Origin: Ischnura elegans | Taxonomy: Eukaryota; Arthropoda; Insecta; Odonata; Coenagrionidae | Length of the DNA stretch: 64,000 bases | Direction of reading: 5' to 3' | Assembly: GCF_921293095.1 (NCBI RefSeq) | Contig: NC_060251.1 | Span: 89,452,566 to 89,516,565 of the forward strand | In this document: positions 36,241 through 49,100 of the stretch, in pieces | Position numbering within the stretch: the stretch's first letter is position 1 | How the letters are laid out: every line of letters starts with the position of its first letter | The notes under the pieces: generated by a model | Databases searched by the model: none | Seen by the model: only the letters and a program-made list of their open reading frames with translations | What the model was told of the DNA's origin: nothing | Program-made: the position numbers and the translations under genes

Positions 36241-36985
36241 TGAAGGTTACCAATTTCCAAACTCAAATGAATGAATTCCCTGTTCCACCATGATCCTGCA
36301 TTAGAGAATGCAGGAACCATTAACATCACTATTTGCCTATCACCAGTTCTAACTCTACCCTTTCTCCTAAACCAAGTTATTATCGCTCGATCTCTTCAAA
36401 ACCCACTCTAATTATGACTCATGCCAATTGAAATTCCATTTTTGGTCACACTGAAGCCCACCTAACTGTCTTCAGGGGTCAACCTCAGTACTCATCGCGT
36501 GGTTTCTCAAATTTTTGTATTTTAATTCTAGATTTAGAAAACCACACTGTTTGAATGCTGAAATATGACTGGAGTTTATTTCATTTGTTCATCACCTGGG
36601 GAAACTGCTCTCCTCCTCTGTTCTCTCTTCAATACAAATATGTAATGGCTCTTTTTGGAACAGCTTGCAGAATTCTGAGCTTTAAGACTTTCAGATCTTC
36701 CTTGTACTTTACCTTTTGAGGAGGCTAACAATTAATTACTAATTATCAGAGCTTGGCTCAACAAGGGATGTTCTGCTATTAATATTTCTTAATTTTGGGC
36801 ATCAGGGGCAAATCTAGAGGCATTTCCAAGAAAGGAAAAAATAGCAGGGAATCTGGGGTATCAGATAGAATGACACATCCCCTCTCGGAGCTGAGTCCCA
36901 AAAAGGATCTACCTGAAAAATTTTATTTAGGGTGTTTTGGCCTCCAACTCATTGTGGGTCTGGTGCTTTTTTCACTAGCATTTGG
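36241..36985. other. No recognisable gene
   Basis: AT-rich DNA with chance frames only. Confidence 0.4.
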
Positions 36986-36989
36986 AACA

Positions 36990-37560
36990 TAGAAGTCATC
37001 ATCCTATCCACCACTTGTTGTGTCACAGATATCACCATATGTACTGGAAATGTACCTATCTCCGGCTCTTATCAATTAATACAGAAATTTTGAATGTGTT
37101 TTCTCTCAGAGTCTGAAATATGGTCCATAAGCCACCACAATTTGGAACTTGGATAAAAGCCAGTGGCTAAAGTAGCCTCATTCACTACAGGATCCTCTCG
37201 AGATAAGTTGAAAAATAATTCAAATCTATCCCACAAGCTTTTCACTAATGTTGTTACTTTTCCAGCTATGTGACATGTGTGTAACACAAATTATTTTCCA
37301 TCAAATTTTGCAACCTGCTCTGCTGAGACATATCTGATTGTAGGTAGTATTTCAACATAATAAAAAGCTCTCTGGTCATGAAGGTATCTACTTTAAGAGA
37401 GTGGCAAGTGGCTTCATCATGATGATAAATTCCTCTAAATATTCAACTGCAACTTCTTTGAATACTTTGCTTAAACTGAGCTTCAAAACAATGCGTTCAA
37501 CCTAGAGCGGTGCTTCATTAATTTATTAATTGAGTCATACAGTGATAGTGGGAAAAGATT
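36990..37560 (-). pseudogene. Decayed hAT transposase fragment
   Basis: The minus strand shows, in shifting frames, FKEVAVEYLEEFIIMMKPLA followed by ESFLL..., and later ATLATGFYPSSKLWWL with SDSERKHI. These resemble the regions of animal hAT/ZBED-type transposases around 'EY...MKPLA..LD.LQ' and 'LA...HPRFK..W'. Several stops and frameshifts are present. The short 71-codon frame at 37072-37287 is its best-preserved piece. Confidence 0.45.
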
Positions 37561-37860
37561 GCAATAACTGGTATCCTAATAAACCATGAAAGACTTCGGA
37601 AGATTTTGGTCAATGCTATGCATTCCATAATTTGGAGCACTTTGAAAGGGATGGATGATGTATTCTATTGACAGATGACCTCTTCAGAGTATTATATAAA
37701 TCAGTAGTTGCCAGCAAATTCAAGTGGTGACTCGCACACCTCAAATGGTGTCTGTAGAATTATGCCAGTGTTTCTATAGTCCATTTCCGAAGCCTCTCGT
37801 GTTTCTCACATCTATTGTTTGAGGCTCCTAACAATGGAAATTTACACTTTTGTTTCAATT
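37561..37860. other. No recognisable feature
   Basis: AT-rich DNA between the decayed transposase and the hAT end at 38049. No motif seen. Confidence 0.35.
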
Positions 37861-37864
37861 TCTA

Positions 37865-38049
37865 CAGCAGTATTTACAAATGTATTTTGTATTTTAGAAT
37901 GGGAAAATACCATGAATCTGTATTTGAAGTACAAAATACAAGATATATACAGGTTATGCTTTTTAAATACCAAATACAAAATATAAATATGTATATTTAA
38001 AGTACATATTTTAAAAACTTGTAGGTATTTGAAATACTGCCCACCCCTG
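37865..38049 (-). mobile_element. hAT end fragment
   Basis: On the minus strand it starts CAGGGGTGGGCAGTATTTC, a standard hAT terminal repeat, followed by repeated 'aaatacc/tatttgaagtacaaaata' words. The other terminus was not found, so the element is truncated at the left. The frames here are low-complexity and not genes. Confidence 0.5.
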
Positions 38050-38065
38050 CTTATAGTCAAGTGCT

Positions 38066-38305
38066 ATGGGTCCTTATCACTTCCCTTTGGAGTATTGTCT
38101 GGTGTCCCTCAGGGCTCCCATCTCAGCCCACTTCTCTTCTGTCTCTTCATAAATGACATAGGCACCAAACTCATTTCTCACTAGGTATCTCTTATCAGCG
38201 ATGATATGAAGATATTTAATAGAACTCACACAGTTGATGATCAGATGAATCTTCCACATTCACTCACACTCTGTGGTGAATGGTCCATGGAAAATCCCAA
38301 GGAGC
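38066..38305 (+). mobile_element. Jockey-like LINE RT fragment, part 1
   Basis: Encodes SGVPQGSHLSPLLFCLFIND followed by a degraded catalytic region (ISDDMKIF for the usual ADD-containing motif), with one in-frame stop. This is the palm region of a Jockey/CR1-group non-LTR reverse transcriptase. It is split at a TTAA by the piggyBac-like element at 38310-39358 and resumes at 39363. Confidence 0.75.
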
Positions 38306-38309
38306 TTAA

Positions 38310-39358
38310 CCCTTTCGCGCCGATTGCCGCGCCTGTGCAGCGAGGACTTTCTTCCCTGAACAACGATTGCCACACCTGTGCGGCATGAATTTTCGTACCT
38401 TAACCAACAGGCACAGGTCGAAAAAAGTGACCGTGGAGGGCACAATAGACCCATGGACACGGTCGCCCCTCGTGATCTGCCTTAGCGCTAACCCAGTCCC
38501 TTCTTCGGCCGCTCAGGTCGACCCTTTCCTATCCTCTCCACCAGAGCAAGCCTTAGGGTGGGGCGACCGCCCTGGGCCCCGGGTTCGTGAAAAAAAATTA
38601 AAATATACGATAGTTTTGAAAACGAACTGCGTGATGCGCATAACGGCGTAATTACGAAGTCTGAATTTGGGAGGGGAACACATACTTAGCCAGAGAGTGG
38701 TAGGGATACAAAATGCTCGAGTTTGTAGATGGGGTATAGAGTTAAATATTTTAAGTGAAGGGCCCCGCACTGAAGGTTCGCCCCTAGCCCCGCACCTGCT
38801 AGGGCCGACCCTGCTCTCCACGCGGTCAATTACTGTTATTTGCAGTGTGTTTTCCAAAAAATATTTGTTCCTTACTTTTGATATCCAAAGCTAGAAATGA
38901 ATTAATCTTTTTTTGCTGACCACATGGAAATTTCAAACGAATTTCTAACATTAATATCAACGGAGTTATAGAACAACAAGTAAATATACTAAATATGTAT
39001 GTATATATCAATGTTAGAACTTCGTTTAAAATTTCTGCACGCTCAGAAAAAAACACAAAGTTCATTTTGAATGCAAAGAAATTTATGCGAACAACAAATA
39101 TTTGCATATATTTAACATTAATATTTCAGCCAGTTGACCGCGGACTCGCGCTAGGAAGGGGCTTTTAATCCTTCGGGGGTCTGGGACAGAGGCCGAGGAA
39201 AGAGATCGCCTCCCTGCTGAGTTGGGTCCAAAATGGTTAGGGAGGGAACCACTGCCTACTGTTGATGCGAAAAAGATTAATACAGGGGAGTAAAAAAAAT
39301 TTTCAAGAGACTCGTAATGAGGAAGAATTTCTCTCAACGAAGGTCCAGCGCGAAAGGG
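38310..39358. mobile_element. piggyBac-like MITE (with nested hAT)
   Basis: Ends CCCTTTCGCGC (38310-38320) and GCGCGAAAGGG (39348-39358) are inverted repeats flanked on both sides by TTAA (38306-38309 and 39359-39362), the specific duplication of piggyBac. The element interrupts a LINE whose reading frame is continuous across the site. A hAT MITE is nested inside it. No transposase frame. A right-end copy of the same family is at 59722. Confidence 0.85.
38542..38813. mobile_element. hAT MITE nested in piggyBac-like element
   Basis: A 272-bp deletion derivative of the element at 57803-58625: same ends (CCTTAGGGTGGGGCGACCGC at the left, GCACCTGCTAGGGCCGACCC at the right). It is flanked by a perfect 8-bp duplication CTCTCCAC (38534-38541 and 38814-38821). 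Confidence 0.9.
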
Positions 39359-39362
39359 TTAA

Positions 39363-39690
39363 TGTATCCAAATGTGAGGTTACCTCTTTCAAATGGGGTC
39401 ACAATATCCTCCTGTTTCACTATCACCTTGACAACATTTTCCAGAAGAGAGTCAAATTGGTCAAGGGGAGTGGTCACGAATTCTGTTCTCAGTCCATTTG
39501 AACCAATTGATAGGGTTACAGCCTGGGCTAACTCTCGTCTAAAGGCTTTAACTCATTGTACACCTTATCATGCCTCCATAAATTTATGGTATACCGTGTG
39601 CTTTAGTATGGATCTGTCATATGGTCTCCGTGTCAGTTTAGCCATATTCATCAACGGAAAAATATGCAGGATAGATTTATTTTATTAGTG
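39363..39690 (+). mobile_element. Jockey-like LINE RT fragment, part 2
   Basis: Continues the LINE frame after the piggyBac-like insertion: VSKCEVTSFKW then ILLFHYHLDNIFQKRVKLVK, the thumb-side region of Jockey-type reverse transcriptases (the LN.SKC motif is split by the insertion). Later sequence is degraded. Confidence 0.7.
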
Positions 39691-39864
39691 TTTGATAGTG
39701 GTTCAATATTTTACCTATTGAACCACTCCTGTTAATAAGATTTCTGCTCAGTTAAGACTTCTACCCCTCCACTATTAAGACATCAACGCACACTCCAAGT
39801 CTGCTTTTTGATGCCATTTCTGCACATTGAATTATTCCAATCAAAATGGCCTTTCTAGACTCTT

Positions 39865-40040
39865 CCCACAAAGCACAAAATGTCTAGAACGTCTTCACCT
39901 AATATTTTAAAAATATCTGTTAATATCTTCTAGACATTTTGTAGATACATATCTGAATGTCTACCTTTTTTATATCTTCAATAAGATATATCGAGAAGAT
40001 ATTTTCTAGGCATTCATCTTCAAATTGGACCCACTGGGAA
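39865..40040. mobile_element. Left arm of a possible CCCACA-type DNA element
   Basis: Begins CCCACAAAGCACAAAATGTC and contains several TCTAGACATTTTG and ATATCTTCTAGACATT words. The right-hand counterpart, at 43910-44310, ends in the near-complement (AATATTATGTGTTATGTGGG-like) with the same internal words. The two may be the ends of one element split by the RTE LINE, or two related copies. Confidence 0.4.
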
Positions 40041-40089
40041 AATTTAGGATTATTGTTATGGTATACTTACTAGTAGGTAGGTTTCCTTG

Positions 40090-43000
40090 GAGTCATAAAG
40101 AAGTAATCTGGGAACATCTCTTTCATTCCAGCACTTCTTTCTTCAATTCACAGTAAGGCCTACTCTCACTCAGTCTATTCAAAAGCCTATTCATCTCCTT
40201 CCCCTCCCTCGTTTATTCTACCCTCTAGCACCGTTTTCAACATCCCCTCTCCACAAAGTACTTGCACCATCCAAACCTTCTGTCTCCTCCGTATCTCATT
40301 CTAAAAGTTGCCTCTCCCCACCCACCATTTCAGCACTTTGTAGTTCCTCCTCCTCCCTGCCCAATTCACCTTCTCTGTTCTTCTCCATACCCACATTTTT
40401 AATGCCTCCAATCTTCTCTCATCCTCCTTCTTTAGTGTCCATGTTTCCACACAGTAGAGAGCTACACTCCAGATCAAACTCTTCACTAACCTTTCCTTTA
40501 AACCAGGGGTCTCCAATTTACTAGGCCACGAGGGCCACATTCCAAGTTTCGAATCGCCCCGCGGGCTGGATAGCAAATTTGCCGATGACTGTAGTAATCG
40601 ATTCCAACGTCTACTGAAGTATCCAGTGGCGTATTTCTTATTTAAGAACAGTTGAAGGCAACTTTGACGTGTAGTACAGCGCTGCAATGCTCCTAGCGGC
40701 GTCTCACAGAGTTATACGAGCGAGAATCGTGCGCTACTTGAAACGAGTGTGCGGGCCGTATGAAAACTCTCTTCGGGCCGGATCCGGCCCATGGGCCGTA
40801 GTTTGGAGACCCCTGCTTTAAACTCTTACATACTGATCCTCTCATAAGCTCCTTCCTGTTCATGAATGCCTCCTTTGCTAATGATTTGCTTCCTGATGTC
40901 CTTACTACTGTATCCATTTTCCTGTAATGTGCTGCCTAAATAGTTTAATTGCTCTACTTGCTCAAGCTTATCCCCACCTACTTTTATCTTGAGTCTCACA
41001 TTCCTCACTCGCGATGCTTCACAAAACCGTATTACCTTGGCCATCTTGTGATTAATCCTCATCCCATACTCCTCGCACCGCTCATCTAGCACAACTACTA
41101 GAGCCTGCAGTCCCCTCGCTGGATGGGTTATGAGCGCCTGATCATACACAAACGTTACTGATTTAAACATCATTCCTCCCACTTTTACTCCCGCTTCCAA
41201 CTTGTTCCACTCTTCTCTTACCACCTCCTTAGTGTATGCGTTAAAAAGCAGCGACAATAAAGGACAACCTTGTCTCACTCCCCGGCCATGCTTGCCCACC
41301 CAGATTCTCCATCCACTACCCTCACTTGCACAGTCTGGGCCATGTACAGGTTACGAATCATTCACCTATCCCTCCAATCTACACCTATTCTCTTGAGTAT
41401 ATCCGTTAACTTTACCCAGTTCACCCTATCTAATGCTTTTTCAAAATCCATGAAACAGGCATACACGTCCTGGTCATATTCTAGGTTCCTCTCCACGAGG
41501 GACCTCATTACTGCTATTGCATCACAAGTTGACTTCCCTTTTCAAAAACCAAACTGATCTTTGCCCAAATACTCGTTTGCTCTCACCTACATTCGTCTGT
41601 TCAATATCCTCAGTACCACTTTCACTGCATGCAATATTAGACTAATAGTTCTATAATCTCCGCATTCCACAGCTTTCTTCTTTTTCAGAAGTGGAATTAA
41701 AACCATCTTCACAAAATCCTCCAGCCAACATCCCTCCTCATAGATCCTGCGTACTAGTTCGAAAAACATTTTCTTCCCTTCTTTCCCTAGATTGTTCATA
41801 AGCTCACACGGGATATTGTCCACGCCTACTGCTTTCCTAGCCTTCATATCACGAAGTGCGCTCTCTATTTCCGAATCTAATATCCCCGGTCCAAGATTAT
41901 CCTTCTCCACTGCACTTTCCTCCTCTAGAGTCTGGTCTCTCATTCCGTCATACAGATCCTCCACGTATTCCTTCTATCTACTCTGTGCCTCTTCTCGCTC
42001 AGTTAGCATTCTCCCATCTTTAGCCTTAATTTTAGACATCGCTTGTCCTCTTTTACCACCCGATAGCAACTTAACTTTGGCATACAATGGGCCTACCTCT
42101 CCATTCTTCTGGAGCTTTTCCATTTCCTCACACTGCCTTTTCCACCAAGCCTCTCTTGCCCTTTAGTTTCACGTCGTAATTGACTATTTAGTCCCTATAC
42201 TTTCTTTTGCCCTGCTCTGTGTCCATGTTTTTCCAATTCCTTCTCTCCTCTATTTCTTTTACCATTGCCATCGTAACCCAAGGCTTCTTTATTCTTCCTC
42301 TGTCAACACAGCCATTTGACTTCTCCACCGCTTTGACCATTCCCATTTTGATATTATTCAACCATTCCACTACTTTCTGTGTACTTCCGATCTCCCGTGT
42401 ACTGATGTCCAATAGTTCCTGATATTCTCTCCTCATAGTCCCCTTCAGCACTTTTACATTCCATTTCCTCACCTTTCTGACTTCAATAAGTCTTTTGAAT
42501 CTTACGTTGCATTTCATGAGCACTAGGTTGTGGTCTGAGTCTGCGTGACTTTTTCACACTATTCCTAAACCTCTGTCTTACTATAATGTAGTCTATCTGA
42601 TATCAACCCACATCCCTTGGACTTTTCCATGTGTATCTTTGCCCCTTATGATGATTGAACCATATGTATGGGTTGAATAATTTGTTTCTCCCGCAAAATT
42701 CTGCTGCTTTCTCTCCCCTGTTGTTCTGCATTCCTTGTCCAAAATCTCCAATTTCGTGTCCATCCCTTCCCTCCCCGACATTCCAGTCCCCTATCACTAC
42801 TAGATTTTTCTTACCCGGAGCCTCTCTAATTATTTCCTCAAGCTGTTCATACACCTCATCTACTTCTTCCTCCCTATGATTACTAGTTGGCATGTAAACT
42901 TGAACCACCACAAGGTTGTTGGGTCGCACTTCAACTTCTACTACCAGAATCTACCTCATTGTCCTCACATTCCACATCCCTACATTTATAGCCGACTTCT

Positions 43001-43140
43001 TCTTCTCCATCTTATTGGTCTTCTTTTCTTCTTTCTTCATTGCTGCTGCTGCTGATGGTGATGATAGGTTTCTGCAAGGGTTTCGCATGTTGAGGACCCT
43101 GAGGACCTTATATACCGACCTCGCTGCCGTGAATGACATC
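40090..43140 (-). mobile_element. RTE-clade LINE, near full length, decayed
   Basis: The minus strand carries, in order, an apurinic endonuclease domain start (INVGMWNVRTMR at about 42960), LVVIGDWNVG (about 42790), a reverse transcriptase (GVDNIPCELMNNLGKEGKKM then CGDYRTISLI at about 41650; GVRQGCPLL at about 41285) and the C-terminal WTLKKEDERRLEALKMWVW block (about 40420). The catalytic motif reads FVYDQAL where FADDQAL is expected, and there are several frameshifts and stops. The C-terminal block is cut by a hAT MITE. This is the best-preserved copy of the LINE family also present at 3.3, 4.1, 54.7 and 56.8 kb. Confidence 0.85.
40504..40815. mobile_element. hAT MITE inside the RTE LINE
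   Basis: A 312-bp element with 13-bp inverted ends CAGGGGTCTCCAA and TTGGAGACCCCTG and a perfect 8-bp duplication CTTTAAAC (40496-40503 and 40816-40823). It carries the GGGCCGGATCCGGCCC-type motif near its right end, common in hAT elements. The LINE frame is continuous across the empty site. Confidence 0.93.
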
Positions 43141-46100
43141 CGCCCTTTGCAGATGGATCCTGTTCAATGAGATTCCGAGGCTCATTTGGTTGTACTCCAT
43201 GTTTTCAGGGAAGATATAGTTGGTAGGGTTTCCCACACCCACTCCTACAGTGTTTTTTTTGTGACAACATTACATGGACTACCTTTCATCTGGCTCCTAT
43301 CTTGCACCTATTACTTACGCATGAGTGGCCCTACCGGGAATAGTTTAGAATTACCCCTACGAAGAAATCGTATAAACCTGTATAAAATTTGTATACATTC
43401 ATATACGTTGTCATGACAATTGTATAAGAATGTAAACAAATTTTATAGAGTTTTATACAATTTTTTCACAGGGGTAATTCCACTAGTGCAGCTCTAAGGG
43501 TCATGGCACTCGCAAACCTTTCCTCCTCAACAAGGTTGTAGCCTAGGGGAAAAGAAATTTAGGTTAATGACTCTAATATACATACACTGATACATAAACT
43601 AGGTTATGGCAATTATGTTTGTTATGATAGCAGCAAAAATTAGTTTGTAAATTAATTAAAAAGAAGAGACTACAATTTTGACGCACCATTTATTCCACTG
43701 CATTGGATTTATTTATTAATGGTAACCAATCTGAGACAGTTCACAGTTACCTATCAATTCTGATTAATTAAATAATTATAAATTTAGTTTAAATTGTTGA
43801 TGTCTGTTCTTTCATCACAAATATTTTTTTTTTTTTTAAATATGCTTCATTTCTTTAAATAATTGTTTTGTTACATTACTTTACGTATATAAAATTCTGG
43901 AATTTTTTAGGCTAAGTAGTAGCCTTACTTTCATAGAATAGACATATTCTTGGCATCTTGTAGATATTTCAAAAAAATTAGCTACCATATAACTTTAAAT
44001 TGCTTTTATAAACACTTGGCAGAAGAGTTGCCTTTGCTTTTTTAGTGTGCGTACAATGACTTTATCCATCCATCCACCAAAAAGCATATCAGTTACAGTT
44101 TTTTTTCTAAATTTGGGTGCTTTTAGGCTAATTTCACTGGACATACACAATAAGAGTCTCAGCTCAAAAAGATATATGCTAGACATCTAGTAGATTTTTT
44201 AAAATACCCAAGACATTCAAGATGTTTTCTAGGCATCAGAAGATATTTAAGATATCCAAGACATTGAAAATATATTCTAGATATCTAGAAGATATTATGT
44301 GTTATGTGGGTTGATCCAATAAATAACTAAGCAAACACTGAATTATATTGAGCGATATTTGAAAGATGCGCTGGATGCGCTGCCGATGGTGTTTTGGCCT
44401 GAAAGTTTTCATAATTTTCCCGGGGCCCGAAGCTTCCGGATAGCAGTTGACAGACGAAAATTTAGTATTATTGTGGTGGTGACAGTTGTTTGTGTTGTGT
44501 TTTCCGTATTTATCTTTCAGTTTTATTTATTTTCATAATATTTAGCCTTGTTTTGTGTTTTTGAGAAGATGTGTTTTCTGATTTCCATTCCATAGCGTTG
44601 TGGACTCCCTCAACATTGCTCTATGGTGAGAAAGTAACAAGTGTTAGCCATGTCGTTCAAAACGTACAGGGGGTCGCTATCCTTAGAGATGCGAGTGAGG
44701 GTGATCAAGGAAAGTGAGAAAGGAATATCACATAGAAATTTAGCCTCAAAGTTTGGTTGCGGTAAAACGCAGATTGCGTCTATTTTACAGCACAAAGACG
44801 AATTATTGCGGGAATGGGAAGCTGTGGGCAAGCGTGATTGCTTCATTCGGAAACCTCCGTCGCAAATTAAAAGGATGATTACGAAGCTATTGAGAGCTCC
44901 CCCACCTGTTGTTAAGAAGAAGCAGGAAAGAGAGAAAAGAGCAAAAATTGATAATTTAGTTTGGGCCTGGTTACGGGATGCAAATGCCAGATGTATACCT
45001 ATTAGTGGAAATATAATTAAAGCGAAAGCTGCTGAATGCGCTAAAGGTCTTTTTTTCCCGTCATTTACCGCTGACGATGAGTGGTTAGATAACTTCAGAA
45101 AGCGGCACAATATCATGTCTTTAACAGCTTATGATGGAAGCAATAATTTTGATGCCAACAGTTTTGTTGAGTGGAATATAGAGGCTCTTCCCACTGTGGA
45201 AAACTACGACCCCAAAAATATTTATAATGTCGATGAAATCGGTCTCTTTTTCCGTGAGATCCCAGGAAAGACCCTTTTAGAAAAGATCAATATGTGCGTA
45301 GGTGGAAAGTTAGCCAAAGAGCGTTTCACAGTATGTTTGTGTTGCAATGCCTTAGGCGAAAAAGAGCCCCTACTCGTTGTATCCAACCACTTTCAACCCA
45401 AACATTTCAATAACATTGGCAAAAAATGGGGAGTGGATTGGCGAGTTAATAGTAATTCGTGGATGTCATCGGAGATTTTCTCAGAGTGGTTGGAAGCTTT
45501 TAACGAGAAGATGAAGCTTCAAGGAAGAAAGATACTTTTATTTATGGACACAGCTCCCTGTCACCAAAATAAATCCCTGTCGAACATTGAACTGCAATTT
45601 ATTGGTCCGAAGAGGCCCATATTTTTACAGCCTATTGGAGAGGGAATTGCTCAATCGTTCAAATTCCTATACAGAAAGAGACTCATGAGGCACGTTCTCG
45701 CTAGAATGGTTTCGGAAGATAGGGCTCCGTCCAAAAATATTGACTTGACGTCTGTGATTTGGTGGATGAGTGCAGCGTGGAATGAAGTTAAGCCAGAGAC
45801 CATTAGTAAATGCTTTATGATGTGTGGTATCGCCGGTAAAATGACTCATGTTAAAATAGTTTGGGAGACCAATGAGTATGCGGAATTAGATGAGTTATGC
45901 AAGGCTGCCAACATTGACGAAACCGTTGCTTACGAAAACATACCGTGCCACAATGAGAAAGGTCAAGAATGGGATGAAGATACAGGAGAAAACGTATTTT
46001 GTGACCCGCCTAATCTGATTTCTAGTAAAATAGAGGAAGAGGACGATAGTACTCCTACCCCTCGGTATTCTTTGAGAGAATCTCTTGCTGCTGTTGACAG

Positions 46101-49100
46101 ATTAAGAGTCACTTTTTCGGACATGAATTCTGATGGTGCTTTCACTCATGTCTTTGATAATTTGGTGGCAATCGAAGAAACCTTGGAGGGCATGCTCTTG
46201 AAGGGGAAAGTTAAAACTTATTAAGCCATCCATGAATCAGTATTATAAGCGCACTGAAATGTTGTATGCGGCTCCTTTTTTAGCAGCTTTTATTACTTTG
46301 GAATTTTCATAGATTATCAACTTTGCTGGCAGCTGTTTTATCTGAATTATGCGTATGGACGAAGTTTATGGAGCCGCAGATGATTTCAAAGCGATGGGAT
46401 TAAGCCAGCTGAGCTGGTGCAAGGTGATATTTGTAGGTAGTTTCGTACTTTTTAATAATCTGGGGAAAGAGAAGTATATAATGAAATATTGTATTTCACT
46501 GGAAATTTTCTACCGTGAAGTATGATCTCATGTCATGACCATAACTGCTTTAATTCATGAATAATGGTTTGTGGCACTCAACACTAATTAGTTCAGCCAA
46601 ACTCATAGGTGCGTGAGATAAGAGGTTGCCTTTTATAGCCCTTTCAATCGTTTGCAACTCTCTTCCCAGAAATTCCTGTTATTTCATTCCATTTACAATT
46701 GTTTCGCCTTTGGTAATTGAGTATTCTAGTAATGAATTTCCAAACTTGATGCTTAATATGTTGTTGTATTCTTAATTAATAACTTATTATAACTTATAGC
46801 CACATATATATATGTGTACGTTCGTGTTTATATTAGTTATACTCAAGCAAGTAAAAATGGTGTTTTCCATTATTCATCCCTACCACTATTCTAATTGTAA
46901 TGTGTATATGTATATATGTTAGGATACTAAGTAAATCTATAGAGAAATGGAATTTGGATTGATTCAGGATTACTGATGTTTAATGGTCCTTTGAATTTAA
47001 TCCAAAATTTTCTGGTGTCGTGGCTTGCCACATTGGAACCTTCCATTTTATCTAGTCGCGAAAATATTTGACCCTGTTGCTATCATAATAGCACTGCTGT
47101 GTCAAATACTAGATGGTCACTGTTCCTTTGTTGTGATTTATATATTAATGAAATGCAGTTTTAGATTACATATAGAGATGAAACCCTGTTACTATTTACA
47201 GGATATTTATGGTTAACAAAGATCAATATTTATGAGAAAGGGCAGTGATAGATGCATTCCTATGGAATCCTAGATTACAACTCAGTCTTTTGTGGGAAAT
47301 GTTTTGTAGATTGCTGATGTGGGACTGTAATTTATATAGGACTTCCATTTCACGTTTGAGGCTATTCATGGCTTCTTGTGTAAAACGTAAGTACATTGAA
47401 CTGGTTGTGGTCCTCATAATGTTTTTGGAACAAGCGCTAAGAATTTTCTAAAGATCCGTTCCACAATTTAACTGATTATCAGGACATGATTAAGGAATTC
47501 ATCCTATGAATAGGTGATCACAAGAATTGCTCACCATAAGTTAGACATTCCAACTCATTGTAGTATATGCGTCAAGCATGCTTCTTTGATATACATTTTA
47601 TACAAACTGTTAAGCTGTCACATTATATCACAAAAAAAAACTTGATAGGATGCCAATAAGAATTTCTACTTTAGGTATTGCAGGGAATGGCCTAATATGA
47701 AATTATTTTTGAAAATTCTTTATGAAAAGGTGCTAACTGAATCCATATAATATATACAATGTACATTTCATGAACCAGATGTTTATGTGGTTCCTAAATA
47801 TCTAATATTTCAATAAACGAATGTCATGTGCTATACTATTGTATTATTAGAGGACATATGCATCATGGAGACCTATGGCTATTCCTATTGAATGGAAACA
47901 ATTGGCTCTTTATTCTGTGCAATATACATTTACAAGTCAGCCATTGATGTGCTTCAGTTTGAACTCGCAGAGGTTGGGCTTTGTGTAAGCTTGTAATGCA
48001 TATTTTTTTTAGATTTTAATCAGTAAGCAACTTCTTGCTTTAGAAGTGCATTTCTACATCTATAGTTGACCATTCGCCTACCTTCATATCATAGATCCTA
48101 TTGAAACAATTTTCAGTTCAAATAAATGAAATATCATTTAGAAATAATGGTTTTTGGCTGATCCATAGAATATTCTCAAATTCAAAAATGTCACCACTTA
48201 TGTGACATGGTATTTCTGTGATATGAATGTTAGGTATGCCTGGACCTATCAGGCTAGCCAAAATTTAAAAAGAAAATCTAGGTTATAGAGGATTTGTCAA
48301 AGGGTGGGGCAGTCAGCTGTTGAGACTGAAAGTGTCGAGGTATAGAAGTTCACTTGGAAAGAATATATTTTGATAGATGAAATGTTAATGAAGTTGTTAG
48401 GTTTTATGGAGAAAGAAGACAATGCTCAGGTAACGGAGTATGAAGCAGCCCTTGACTGCTGATGTACATAATTGTGAATTTGGATACTTAATGTTTTTCA
48501 CATTAAGGGGGAAAGGTTAAGACATGCATGCATTGAGTCGAGAATTGCTCCTTCCAAGTGAGTAATGAGGTTAGAAAGTGGACATTCTAAGGTTTCCATA
48601 GCAGGAAGTTTCTACTACTTATTCTTTGCTGGCATATGTATTAATTGCATTTAATGGCTACCTATCTCTTTCCGCTATGTATATTTTTCTTTAAATTTAC
48701 TCCAGCCCTTGATATTTAATTCTTTTTAGCTTGTGGAATATGTATGATAGATTCTGTTAAAAGATTTCTTGGATGGCCGGATTTTTAAATTTTAAAGCGA
48801 TCACAAATATCCAAAATGAATAACGTAGATTATCTGAATGGGATTAATTGTAGCCCATAAAAAGTGATGAAAATCCATTCAGTCCTTGAATCATGGCTTA
48901 GGAAGATTCCATCCAAAAAAGATTGAAGATTATCTCTAATTCCCAGTTTTGAGTGTGAAAGAGATTATTTGGTGTGGCATTTTTATGAAACCATGCAGTG
49001 ATACAGTGCATTCTTATGCAGCTGGCTATGTTTGAGAACTTTAAATATATGTGTATTAAGTAGCTGTTCAGCATGTCATTGGTGATGCCTCGGTCCTCAT